The notes below the pieces were generated by a model. It saw nothing but the letters and a program-made list of their open reading frames with translations. It had not been told where the DNA came from and did no database searches. From Physcocola sp002396385 (GTDB lineage: Bacteria; Bacteroidota; Bacteroidia; Bacteroidales; Paludibacteraceae): 15,769 bases of DNA. This document shows, in pieces, positions 1 to 8,486 of this stretch; position 1 is the stretch's first letter, and the number at the start of each line of letters is the position of its first letter. The stretch spans positions 1 through 15,769 of the forward strand of contig CAMNDM010000065.1 of the NCBI GenBank assembly GCA_946535435.1, in the 5' to 3' direction. Made by a program: the position numbers and the translations under genes.

Positions 1-3000
1 TCACCGACAGCTTGACTTTGCTGTCTGGGCAGACGCTGCCCGTGTCGGTCACCGCACGGTCGTATTCGATGCCGTTCAGGGTGAACACGCCGCCCTTCAG
101 GGTCACGCTGCCGAAGGTCACCTTGGCGGTGTCCTTGGCCACGCAGGTCCCGTTCGTCACCGCCACGCTGTACTCGCCGTCCTTGTCAACGGTAAGGGTC
201 TTACCGGTAGAGCCGTCGCTCCACTCGTATGTATAGGTGCCGTTGTCGGTTGCCGCCACCGAAGGCAGTTCAATCTCGCCGCCCGAGCACGCGCTGGTAT
301 CGTTCAGCACCAGTATTGGCAGGGTGTGCACCTCCATCTCCAGCGTGTCACTGTTCACGGTGCAGGTGGCATCGTCGGCCGAAGTCACCTTCACCCAGTA
401 GCTGCCCGACTTCTTCACCCACAGGGTGTCGAGGTCCTCGGTCTCGGCTCCAATCTTGGTCTTTCCGTCGTACCACTGGTACAGGTAGGAGCCCTTGTCC
501 TTCGCGGTCGCCTTGATGCGCATGCTGTCGGTCTCGCAGAAGGCTACATCGGCAGACTTCAGCGACGCCTTCGTCAGCGGACAGGCAGCGGCGCCACAGC
601 CGCTAACGGCCTGCGCCATAATCTCGTTGTCTTTGTGGCCTAGCAGTTTAGCGTAGGCCACATTGATGATAGACTCAGAGCACTCGTCAACAGTACCACT
701 CCATTTTACTGTAAAGGTGTCACCAAAAGCGATTGGATTATCAGCCAAGCCAGTCCAAACAATTGAGTCCTGAGCATCTGCAGCGGTAGCCTTATAAACT
801 TTAGCAGTACCCACCTTCTTATCGCCATGGTACGCCTCGAACGAAGCCTCGTCAGGTGTAACTTCAGCAGGTACGCGGTCTACAATCGACAAATCATAAG
901 CATAATCGGTATGGACATGGATGTTAGAAAACTTGTGAATACCATAAGAGTCGCCACCATTCATACCACCATTCTTCAATGCAAATGTTCCAGTTCCTAA
1001 CGTCAGACCAGAAACCGAATAATTTTCACCAGACGTAGTATCTTTATTAACCCACATTCGCAGAAGGTCTCCGTTCAGATCTATGATCAAAGATATCGGG
1101 TCTATTGAACCTTTAAAGACAAGGTCTTGCAAAGCCGATTTCACCTTTGAGCCTTCATAAGTCGTGATCATTAAAGTATGTTGGGAAACATCTGGCTTGA
1201 TTTCGACTGATACAGGACTAGAGGAGCCTTGACGCAACAATATTTGGAAGGTTGCATAAGTCGCAGGATTCATATCCATTGAAAGATACACATTATTTCC
1301 TTTCGACTTCTCAAAAGTAGCAACACCAGTTTGATTAGATACAGTTGCCAATTCGCCATTGGTAAGATTCCAACCAGTCATTTTCCAATCGGAAGCCATA
1401 TTTTCAGCTTCATTGAAGATTGCGCCATGTGTTTGCTTATAGCCGATTGTGTAAGAGATTTCATCACCCACTTCATAAACTTCTTTATCAGCGACCTTGG
1501 TCAATGTAGTAGGTTTAATTGGCTCTGGCACCTTAGAACATGTAACTACTATTGTTGCAGTATCCCATATAGGAGACTCCTTATCGCCCCAAATCCAAGC
1601 TTTATTTTCAATCTCTTCATCATCGGTCATACATTTTTCTCCCGAAGGGAAGGTGACTGTTGCATTATATACAATGGAGCCTTTTTGCTTAATCATCATC
1701 CTGTCAATAGTCCACTCTACCACGTCAAGTCCTTCTGCAGTTTTGAAAGTTCTCCACTTACCGCCAAATTCTGCTAGTGGGCATTCACCAACAAAGCCAG
1801 CAAACTCCATACCCTTAGGTAGAGTATCCCGAACCACTACATTATAGACATCTCGCCCTGGCATAGGTCCATTACCTAAAATTCTTCGCCATGTATAACC
1901 ATCCCATTCTTCAACCAAAATACGGTCTACGTACTTCGTAGGCGTTCCACACGAATGTCTGTCCCAACTTGTTATTTCTTTATCTAAGTCATTAGGATCA
2001 GTGAAGTCGTTCACAATAGGATAATGAAGGTCATTTTGCTTTGCGCTTGCCCACGCATCACTATAGCTCCAGTCATCGGTCAAATCGAAAGTTTTACCAC
2101 CTTGTGACGAGGCCATACGAGTATTCAAGAGCAAAGTTGCCATACCGCCTTCATGCACCATACCATCCACGCCAGAATACTGCTGCAGATGTTGGGTAGG
2201 AGCTGCCAACTGATCAGTAAATTGCACAATAATACGCTGATTCCACTTCTTATGAGGATCATTAGGATCTGTTCCCTCCACGGTTGTTTCATGAGAGATT
2301 TTCAACGAGCTTTTATCTCCTCCTTGGTAATAATCGGAAGCCATTGCCCAACCAACTGTACAGTCTCCATCACCAGAAAAACAAGTTAGGCTTGGGTCAT
2401 ACATATAATATGATACACGATAGTTACCATAATTTATATAAGCTTCGTCCGCATCATGAAACAAACGGTAAAAAGAAGTGATTTGGTCTGTATTTGAAGC
2501 ATCTGCAATAGGCAGATGTCCATATGAGACTCGAACACCCGGACGTCCACCATTTATCCAACCAGCCTCAGCTGAGTTCTCAAAATTTATAGTGAAACGT
2601 GCTATATTATCAGGATTTATTTTATCTCTATCTACCGATTTTTCAATTTTAAGTGCACGAGCAACTACATCTACACAATTGCGCTCCATAACAGCTGTAA
2701 CATTATTAGGGTACTCGTCAGAAGTCCAACCCAAACCGTTGTCACAGAAAATTCTTGCAGAAGTACAATACCGCCCCTGCTCAATGTCGTCATTAAGGCG
2801 ACAAGTAATAACCATACTATCGATAGTAGGTTTTAAACCTGTTGTTGACGTAAAACCAGGTAACACACCAAGATTCCAAACAACAGAATCACCAACTAAA
2901 GTTCCTTTTGTGCTTTTTACCAGGCTGAAACCTTCCGGCAAACCAAATTTAACCACTGTGCCAGCAGCATCAACAGAACCATAGTTTCTAACAGAAACCG

Positions 3001-4642
3001 TAAACTCAACTTCGTCACCAGCAAAAGCATAAGTTTTATTCACCTTGTGATAAACTTTCAAATTAGGCTTGGCGACCATATTCGATGGTGCATGCATATT
3101 ACCAGAAAGCACCACCATACCAAGTAGTTTAAACCACTCATGGAAATAATGAGGACTAGACTCTTTATACTCTGCATTATCCTCATCGTCCCACACCATA
3201 ACACAATGCCTGAACATTTGTCCCATTAACACAAAATCTTGTGAGACAACAGCAGCAGGAGCTCCAGTTCCATGAATCCAGTTTAAAGGGAAACCATCTC
3301 CAATCTTTCCATTTATAGACATTTTATCCCTTAAAGTATATGGCCCTGAAAATTTCAGTCCCATATCTCCAATCGCATTACAATCATTATTCCAAGGAGC
3401 CCCTTGAGGATTTGCCAAGAATTTTCCAAAACGCAAACCCATCTGTTTTTCGTATGAATTAGACCCCATTTCAACCTCATGACTTGTCGGATTCCACGTG
3501 TACTCAGGGTCACCATGCCATAAATAATTTAAGATTGTTCTCCAACCGGCGCGCATATCCTCCGCAAATGGGCCATCAGAAGCAAAATTAAATTTGCCAT
3601 CATCACCCACAACACTAACATGTCCACAAATAGGAATGGCCGTCTCACTTTGGTTGTAAAGTTGTCCCATCAACCAATCGGAAGAAGCTTCACAACGCCG
3701 GCATTGGTTTATCTGCCATTCTGTTGATTTTGAGTCTAATTCCAAAAAACGTCGGTATTCATTGAAGTAAGCAGGAGCACTGTAGTCAAAATACACCATT
3801 GTACCTCCTCCATTTTGATCAACGATTCCATGATATCCATTTGTCGCACCCCACTGAGTAAGTTCACCCCAGGAGTCTCCATTTTTCAGATAGCCATCTA
3901 GTCCTACATCTCCAGTTACGTATGTAATTTCAGGAAGTGCTCCTGCATAAACAACAGTATCGACCATTGCCCTTATGTATCTAAGAGCCTCTTCCTTATA
4001 ATTTAATTCTCCTATTGCGGTTGTCACACCAGAATGCTCACCCCATTGCTTATAGGCCATTAACAATGCCATAGCGACATCAACATCGCCGTCAGTTGCA
4101 GAGTTCCCATTCCAACCAGAGCCAACAGTCGTTGCAGCGCCAAAAGAACCGGCACCTGACAAACCTTTAGAATACATATAGTTCTCATCATTCCAGCCCC
4201 CATCACTAAAGCGCCTTACGCCACGGAATGCGCGGTCATGAGTCCACATATAGTATCCATTAAAGAAATCCTGATCCGCCATTATTGCCGCCCCAAGAAG
4301 GTAATATCCATCACCTTCAACACACGTACAGTGACCTGTTGCTCTAAGAACATCAGGATACAGATATGGAACACCATCAACAACAGTCCCATATTCTGTC
4401 ACATTATTACATATATGCTGCCAAGCATCACGACATCTCTGCTCCATTTCTGCATGAGTAACTCCTGGAGCATTATGACTTGCTAGTGACTTTCTATCGG
4501 CCCCATAATCCATAAATTGAGGAAATGGGAAAGCTGGATTACCACTATTTATGTTAGCTTGCACCGCATAAACCCCCTGCACAGATGAAAATAATCCACC
4601 TAAACACAGAGACACTTTTAATATATAATGTCTTAACTTCAT
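1..4642 (-). CDS. Large secreted GH8-like glycosidase with DUF11, lectin-like and Ig-like modules (3' end beyond window)
   Basis: The frame is open without a stop from an ATG at 4642 to the window edge, giving 1547 codons with the C-terminus missing. Residues 1-26 form a signal peptide (MKLRHYILK, then a hydrophobic stretch ending near VYA). About residues 28-510 resemble glycoside hydrolase family 8: CVEGDGYYLL supplies the putative acid Glu109, and ATDGDVDVAMALLMAYKQW (182-200) differs from the PROSITE GH8 signature at one site and carries Asp184/Asp186. GH8 enzymes cleave beta-1,4 glucans, xylans or chitosan; the substrate here is unknown. DUF11-type beta domains follow from about 520 (AGDEVEFTVSVRNYGS). 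A jelly-roll-like segment lies near 1080-1250. From about 1335 come Ig-like modules of the kind seen in large Bacteroidota surface proteins (TYTYEWSDGSTGKTLTV). It is divergent from, and paralogous to, the gene at 4979. The GH8 assignment is from motifs only; catalytic activity is not proven. The GC-rich 3' part differs sharply from the rest. Confidence 0.8.
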   Translation of the reverse strand, partial: MKLRHYILKVSLCLGGLFSSVQGVYAVQANINSGNPAFPFPQFMDYGADRKSLASHNAPGVTHAEMEQRCRDAWQHICNNVTEYGTVVDGVPYLYPDVLRATGHCTCVEGDGYYLLGAAIMADQDFFNGYYMWTHDRAFRGVRRFSDGGWNDENYMYSKGLSGAGSFGAATTVGSGWNGNSATDGDVDVAMALLMAYKQWGEHSGVTTAIGELNYKEEALRYIRAMVDTVVYAGALPEITYVTGDVGLDGYLKNGDSWGELTQWGATNGYHGIVDQNGGGTMVYFDYSAPAYFNEYRRFLELDSKSTEWQINQCRRCEASSDWLMGQLYNQSETAIPICGHVSVVGDDGKFNFASDGPFAEDMRAGWRTILNYLWHGDPEYTWNPTSHEVEMGSNSYEKQMGLRFGKFLANPQGAPWNNDCNAIGDMGLKFSGPYTLRDKMSINGKIGDGFPLNWIHGTGAPAAVVSQDFVLMGQMFRHCVMVWDDEDNAEYKESSPHYFHEWFKLLGMVVLSGNMHAPSNMVAKPNLKVYHKVNKTYAFAGDEVEFTVSVRNYGSVDAAGTVVKFGLPEGFSLVKSTKGTLVGDSVVWNLGVLPGFTSTTGLKPTIDSMVITCRLNDDIEQGRYCTSARIFCDNGLGWTSDEYPNNVTAVMERNCVDVVARALKIEKSVDRDKINPDNIARFTINFENSAEAGWINGGRPGVRVSYGHLPIADASNTDQITSFYRLFHDADEAYINYGNYRVSYYMYDPSLTCFSGDGDCTVGWAMASDYYQGGDKSSLKISHETTVEGTDPNDPHKKWNQRIIVQFTDQLAAPTQHLQQYSGVDGMVHEGGMATLLLNTRMASSQGGKTFDLTDDWSYSDAWASAKQNDLHYPIVNDFTDPNDLDKEITSWDRHSCGTPTKYVDRILVEEWDGYTWRRILGNGPMPGRDVYNVVVRDTLPKGMEFAGFVGECPLAEFGGKWRTFKTAEGLDVVEWTIDRMMIKQKGSIVYNATVTFPSGEKCMTDDEEIENKAWIWGDKESPIWDTATIVVTCSKVPEPIKPTTLTKVADKEVYEVGDEISYTIGYKQTHGAIFNEAENMASDWKMTGWNLTNGELATVSNQTGVATFEKSKGNNVYLSMDMNPATYATFQILLRQGSSSPVSVEIKPDVSQHTLMITTYEGSKVKSALQDLVFKGSIDPISLIIDLNGDLLRMWVNKDTTSGENYSVSGLTLGTGTFALKNGGMNGGDSYGIHKFSNIHVHTDYAYDLSIVDRVPAEVTPDEASFEAYHGDKKVGTAKVYKATAADAQDSIVWTGLADNPIAFGDTFTVKWSGTVDECSESIINVAYAKLLGHKDNEIMAQAVSGCGAAACPLTKASLKSADVAFCETDSMRIKATAKDKGSYLYQWYDGKTKIGAETEDLDTLWVKKSGSYWVKVTSADDATCTVNSDTLEMEVHTLPILVLNDTSACSGGEIELPSVAATDNGTYTYEWSDGSTGKTLTVDKDGEYSVAVTNGTCVAKDTAKVTFGSVTLKGGVFTLNGIEYDRAVTDTGSVCPDSKVKLSV

Positions 4643-4674
4643 ATCAATTATTGCTTCAAACCCTACTATTTAAT

Positions 4675-4696
4675 AAACTACATTCCAATGTAGTTT
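4675..4696. promoter_or_regulatory. Perfect 22-bp inverted repeat, likely operator
   Basis: Arms AAACTACATT (4675-4684) and AATGTAGTTT (4687-4696) are perfectly complementary around a CC centre. A third copy of the half-site, AATGTAGTT, lies at 4712-4720 and overlaps the -7 box of the minus-strand gene at 4710-4717. The repeat lies in the leader of the minus-strand GH8-like gene. It could be a repressor operator or an RNA hairpin near the 5' end of that transcript; the extra half-site on the promoter favours a DNA-binding protein. Confidence 0.55.
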
Positions 4697-4709
4697 TATC
4701 TAAGATAGG

Positions 4710-4717
4710 CAAATGTA
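4710..4717 (-). promoter_or_regulatory. -7 box for the minus-strand GH8-like gene
   Basis: Read on the minus strand the sequence is TACATTTG, an exact match to the Bacteroidota -7 consensus TAnnTTTG. No good TTTG -33 box is seen 19-21 bp upstream, only a T-rich stretch. Transcription would start near 4703, leaving a leader of about 60 nt that contains the inverted repeat at 4675-4696. Confidence 0.5.
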
Positions 4718-4834
4718 GTTGTTTTCTGAAAATTAAAAGGCAATATTTATATAAAATTTGATGACAAACAAAATTTATAGACTGAAAAAGCTAATTAATA
4801 GCACTATACATATATTTTCTTACTCTTTTAAAAC

Positions 4835-4848
4835 ATGTTGTACAACAT
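4835..4848. promoter_or_regulatory. 14-bp perfect palindrome
   Basis: ATGTTGTACAACAT is fully self-complementary. It sits about 37 bp upstream of the -7 box at 4885-4892 and immediately before the A6G8 tract, a plausible place for a dimeric regulator. The role is inferred from position only. Confidence 0.35.
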
Positions 4849-4851
4849 ATT

Positions 4852-4865
4852 AAAAAAGGGGGGGG
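4852..4865 (+). repeat. Homopurine A6G8 tract in promoter region
   Basis: Six A followed by eight G. The G run covers the position where a -33 element would lie relative to the -7 box at 4885-4892 (19-20 bp gap). Runs of G this long are prone to slipped-strand length change. It is upstream of the preferred start codon at 4979. Confidence 0.6.
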
Positions 4866-4884
4866 TAAATTCATCATTTATTTA

Positions 4885-4892
4885 TATTTTTG
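4885..4892 (+). promoter_or_regulatory. -7 box for the plus-strand GH8-like gene
   Basis: TATTTTTG matches TAnnTTTG exactly. The usual TTTG -33 box is replaced by the G tract at 4858-4865. Start of transcription would be near 4899, giving a leader of about 80 nt before the ATG at 4979. This supports 4979 over the in-frame ATG at 4835, which lies upstream of this box. Confidence 0.45.
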
Positions 4893-4978
4893 TATGTAAA
4901 TTTATTAAAGCCTATAAATATAGGCCGCTATATAAGGTTTCAAAACATAATAATTCTTGTTTTTTTATATTTAGAACA

Positions 4979-7900
4979 ATGAATGTCAAAAAGTTCACAC
5001 AAAAGAGGTTACTTTTGGCCCTCTTTGTCTATAGCCTAGCTATAAACATAAATGCTGTAAAAGTGCACATCAACTCGGGAAACCCAGCCTTTCCTTTTCC
5101 CCAATTTATGGAATACGCTTGTGGAGGAAATTTGGGAACTAAGCTTGCAGAAGGTTTAACACATGCAGAAATGGAGCAACAAATTCGTGACGCATACCAA
5201 CTGCATGCCAATGAGTTTGAATATACGGGCGAAAGCTGGGGTGGATACAAGTATATTGAGACTCCGTTTAAATCCGCATACGACTGTACCGAGGGTGATG
5301 GCTACGGCTTGCTGGCAGCAGCCTATATGGGCGATGCAGTGACCTTTAACGGTTACTGGATGTGCACGCACGACAAACGCCGCAATCATACGAAAAAGTA
5401 TTCTGATTGTAATTCCGTTACTGGAAAGAATTATAAATATGGGCCGTTTGCAATGAAAGATGACCCTGATAATGAAGGTTCTTCAGCAGCCGATGGAGAC
5501 GTTGATATAGCCTTAGCTCTATATGTCGCATACAAACAATGGGGTGAATTTATGAGAGATCCTGATGGGAATATCGTTGAAGATGCCTGCGGAAATCCCA
5601 TCAGTTACAAAAAAGAACTGACAGAAGTAGTGCGCGGCCTTGTTGCGCTAAACACACGTTTTTTTGGCGAAACTCCATTACGTGTAAATTCTGGGATAAT
5701 CGGGCTAGACGGATATCCTAAAATAGGCAACACATGGCCTGAAATTACAGATTTTTACAACGACAATAACCCATTGATATTCACCGATTCCGAACCTATT
5801 TATAGTCTTACGGAAGAAAATGAGTTCGAGATTGAAGACATAAAAGGGGTAACATTAGTTCCTGAATTTTTAGAAAAGCATGAAGGATTTTTTGATTATA
5901 ATGCGCCTGCCTACTATAAAGAATTTCACGATTTACTGATTTCCCTGTCAGACGAACTTGGAAATTCAAACGAATGGGAGGCAGAACAGTTTCGCCGTGC
6001 AGAAGCCTCTTCAGATTGGCTGATGGGGCAACTGATATACAAAAACGAGCATTCTCTTCCTACAGCAGGCCAGTATACTGTTAACACAGACGGTTCAGAG
6101 ACATTTTTCGAACGTGGAATTTTCGGTGGTTTCCGAGCCCCTTGGCGTTCTATAAGTAACTATATATGGCATGGCAACCCTGAATACACCTGGAATCCTG
6201 TTACCCATCAAGTGGAAACTGCAAATAATACCGCAGAATACGATGCAGCCGTTAAATACTCGAAATACTTGAAAGACCCAGTTCATTGGAATGAGAGCTT
6301 AAACAACTCGTGTGTTGACATTGATAAAATATATTCTATTAGTGACCAAAAGACAATAGTGTCTGAAATAGATCCTATGACTGGCGCCAATATCGTAAGT
6401 GGCATGGCTTATCACACTTCAGTATTAGGTAAAGCGACAGCATCCTTTGCCGCAATTGGCGCACAAGATTACAATCTGATGGGTGGTCTCTACAACTCCG
6501 TTTATTCTCTTTGTGATTTGAGAGGACAAACTCCAGAAGGTGAAGATGTTCCTAACTATATGCACGGATGGTTAAGACAATTGGGGTTACTGGCTCTAAC
6601 CGGCAACTACATCGCTCCATCTTCAATGGAGGCTGGATGTAACCTAAGAATCTATCGTTCTATTAAAGATAGCATCAGCAGCTGTCGTGTCGGTGATACT
6701 ATCACCTACCAATTGTCGTATAGAAATTATGGTTCTAAAACAGCCACTGGAACTGTTGTTACCGAAAAAGTACCTAACGATTTTGCTATAGTCGAAATTA
6801 GCGACGGAGGAGTTTTTAATAAAAAGGACAATACCATCAAATGGAATATAGGAGAGGTCGCTGGCTTCAAAAGCGATAACATAGAGGGAGCAGCACTAGA
6901 CCCAACAGCACCTAATCTGTCAAAGACTATGGGTTCTGTATGGTACAAGTGTGTTGTGAAACCTGGTGCGAAAGGCACATACTCAACGATAGCAACTATA
7001 CAATCGGACGAAAGCAAAGAAAGGTGCACGGACAACTATCCGAACTTCATAACTGCTACCATGCAACGCAATACTATCGACATTGTTCCAAACACTATAA
7101 GTGTGGCGAAAACTGTAGACAAAGATCTGTTAGAGAAGGACGATATGGTTCAGTTTACAGTTTCCTTCTCCAATCCAGACAGCCTACCATTCCTAACAGG
7201 AGGCAGACCTGGTGTTAATTTTACCGCTGCTGGAGAAAAATACAACGATTTTGAATATCTTATTAAATACAGATTGATCAATAATGCTGTAGAACCGTAT
7301 ATAAACAATGGTAATTATCGAATAACCTACTTCAGTTCCACAAAAGATGCAAAACTAAAATCTAAATATATCGAAAGTTTACCGAATGATAAAGGAATAG
7401 ACACAAGTACAATCCAATTTCCGAATGGCATTGTCGGATACCGATTGAAATTTCCAAATAACCTGAGTTCAAACTCAGCATTACAAACATTGACAATGTT
7501 TTCCGAATCTCACTCAATAAAAGGAATTCCTCTCAGAGTTGTTCTTAGATTCAATTCGGCACATTACACCCCAATAGACGAAAGCATGTCGTGGAGTAAA
7601 TTAGAGACCGCAAAAGACAATGACTTGTATTATCCGGTAAGTCCATCCTATCAAAGTCCCGAAAAAATTGAGACCATTGATAAAGTTATCAGTAGTTCAT
7701 GCGATGTGTCCGACAAAGTGACAGAAACCATTTTAGTGGAAGAATATGATGGACACACTTGGAGAAAGATATTGGGTTCAGCCCCATATAACGGCATTGA
7801 GGTCGAAAACGTGGTCGTTACAGATACCATACCACTTGGCTTTGAGTTTGTATCGCTGTTAGACTGCACAAACGCTGTATATACTCCAGCCCCAAAAGAA

Positions 7901-8245
7901 TCTGCTTATGCAGGTGTTGTTACACACAAAATAGACAGACTGAAGATTGGGGATAAAGGAAGTTTCGGTTATGTTTGTCGTTTTGTTGGTTCTTCTGCAG
8001 AAAGCATCAAAACCTCATGTCATATCTCAGACAACATAGAGAATGTTGAATCAGCGCCAATCGTAATGCATGTAAAAGAGTTGACCTCATTAGAAAAAAC
8101 TGAATCAGAAAACAAAGGTCCCGTTAACGTTTATAATCCACAAGGTATTATGCTAAAGAAACAAGTTGACATTGAGCATGCCACCGATGGATTAAGAAAA
8201 GGCGTTTATATGGTTGGCAAAAAAAAGACAATTGTTACAAAATAA
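4979..8245 (+). CDS. Secreted GH8-like glycosidase with DUF11 repeats and sorting-tail-like C-terminus
   Basis: With the start at 4979 the product is 1088 aa and begins with a signal peptide (MNVKKFTQKR, then a hydrophobic core to about residue 25). The frame is open back to an ATG at 4835, but that start would bury the signal peptide behind 48 unlikely residues and lies upstream of the -7 box. About 30-545 is GH8-like: CTEGDGYGLLAA gives putative acid Glu105, and AADGDVDIALALYVAYKQW (170-188) is a near match to the GH8 signature with Asp172/Asp174. NYIWHGNPEYTWNP and SSDWLMGQL are shared with the divergent paralogue. DUF11-type domains follow at about 563-690 (VGDTITYQLSYRNYGS), 704 onward and around 944 (VVVTDTIPLGFEF). 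The C-terminal ~40 residues (VNVYNPQGIMLKKQ ... KGVYMVGKKK) resemble type IX secretion sorting tails. The protein is therefore probably exported and surface-attached or released. The substrate is unknown. Confidence 0.82.
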   Translation: MNVKKFTQKRLLLALFVYSLAININAVKVHINSGNPAFPFPQFMEYACGGNLGTKLAEGLTHAEMEQQIRDAYQLHANEFEYTGESWGGYKYIETPFKSAYDCTEGDGYGLLAAAYMGDAVTFNGYWMCTHDKRRNHTKKYSDCNSVTGKNYKYGPFAMKDDPDNEGSSAADGDVDIALALYVAYKQWGEFMRDPDGNIVEDACGNPISYKKELTEVVRGLVALNTRFFGETPLRVNSGIIGLDGYPKIGNTWPEITDFYNDNNPLIFTDSEPIYSLTEENEFEIEDIKGVTLVPEFLEKHEGFFDYNAPAYYKEFHDLLISLSDELGNSNEWEAEQFRRAEASSDWLMGQLIYKNEHSLPTAGQYTVNTDGSETFFERGIFGGFRAPWRSISNYIWHGNPEYTWNPVTHQVETANNTAEYDAAVKYSKYLKDPVHWNESLNNSCVDIDKIYSISDQKTIVSEIDPMTGANIVSGMAYHTSVLGKATASFAAIGAQDYNLMGGLYNSVYSLCDLRGQTPEGEDVPNYMHGWLRQLGLLALTGNYIAPSSMEAGCNLRIYRSIKDSISSCRVGDTITYQLSYRNYGSKTATGTVVTEKVPNDFAIVEISDGGVFNKKDNTIKWNIGEVAGFKSDNIEGAALDPTAPNLSKTMGSVWYKCVVKPGAKGTYSTIATIQSDESKERCTDNYPNFITATMQRNTIDIVPNTISVAKTVDKDLLEKDDMVQFTVSFSNPDSLPFLTGGRPGVNFTAAGEKYNDFEYLIKYRLINNAVEPYINNGNYRITYFSSTKDAKLKSKYIESLPNDKGIDTSTIQFPNGIVGYRLKFPNNLSSNSALQTLTMFSESHSIKGIPLRVVLRFNSAHYTPIDESMSWSKLETAKDNDLYYPVSPSYQSPEKIETIDKVISSSCDVSDKVTETILVEEYDGHTWRKILGSAPYNGIEVENVVVTDTIPLGFEFVSLLDCTNAVYTPAPKESAYAGVVTHKIDRLKIGDKGSFGYVCRFVGSSAESIKTSCHISDNIENVESAPIVMHVKELTSLEKTESENKGPVNVYNPQGIMLKKQVDIEHATDGLRKGVYMVGKKKTIVTK

Positions 8246-8266
8246 CAAAAGCACTAAATAACTATT

Positions 8267-8310
8267 AAGAGCTAAACCAGGATTTATCTTGTTTTAGCTC
8301 TTTTACTTTT
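8267..8310 (+). terminator. Rho-independent terminator of the GH8-like gene
   Basis: AAGAGCTAAA (8267-8276) pairs with TTTAGCTCTT (8293-8302), and the stem extends inward with a G-U pair and one mismatch. The descending arm is followed by a T-rich stretch (TTTTACTTTT). It begins 21 bp after the stop codon of the gene at 4979. Confidence 0.8.
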
Positions 8311-8326
8311 AACAAGACACTAAATC

Positions 8327-8357
8327 TTTGTAATATTATTTACGATTGCTATTTTTG
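8327..8357 (+). promoter_or_regulatory. Consensus Bacteroidota promoter for the Rpn-family gene
   Basis: TTTG at 8327-8330 and TATTTTTG at 8350-8357 are separated by 19 bp, matching both boxes and the spacing of the Bacteroidota housekeeping promoter. Transcription would start near 8364, leaving a leader of about 120 nt before the gene at 8487. This is the best promoter in the window. Confidence 0.75.
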
Positions 8358-8384
8358 CAAATCATTAAGTAGCGGTCGTGCTTT

Positions 8385-8474
8385 ATGAACTTTGTAGCCC
8401 CGAAACGGCGACAGTACCGCACCCCTACCCAGTTGCATTGTTACCGCTTAATTGCTAAATTTGTAAAACACTAA
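8385..8474 (+). CDS. Possible 29-codon leader ORF upstream of Rpn-family gene
   Basis: An ATG at 8385 opens a 29-codon frame ending in TAA at 8472-8474, 12 nt before the ATG at 8487. It lies entirely inside the predicted leader. The peptide is basic (starts MNFVAPKRRQYR). The segment is more GC-rich than the flanking leader, which suggests function or origin different from plain spacer. No family is recognised. It may be an untranslated structured leader instead; short ORFs of this size arise easily by chance. Confidence 0.2.
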   Translation: MNFVAPKRRQYRTPTQLHCYRLIAKFVKH

Positions 8475-8486
8475 ATTATTCGGCCT

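Noticed and set aside
1331..2984. Several plus-strand open frames of 65-168 codons
   Set aside because: They are antisense to the continuous minus-strand GH8-like gene and lack promoters or recognised domains.
4751..4778. Imperfect inverted repeat ATAAAATTTG/CAAAATTTAT
   Set aside because: It has a mismatch and lies in very AT-rich DNA where such matches are expected by chance.
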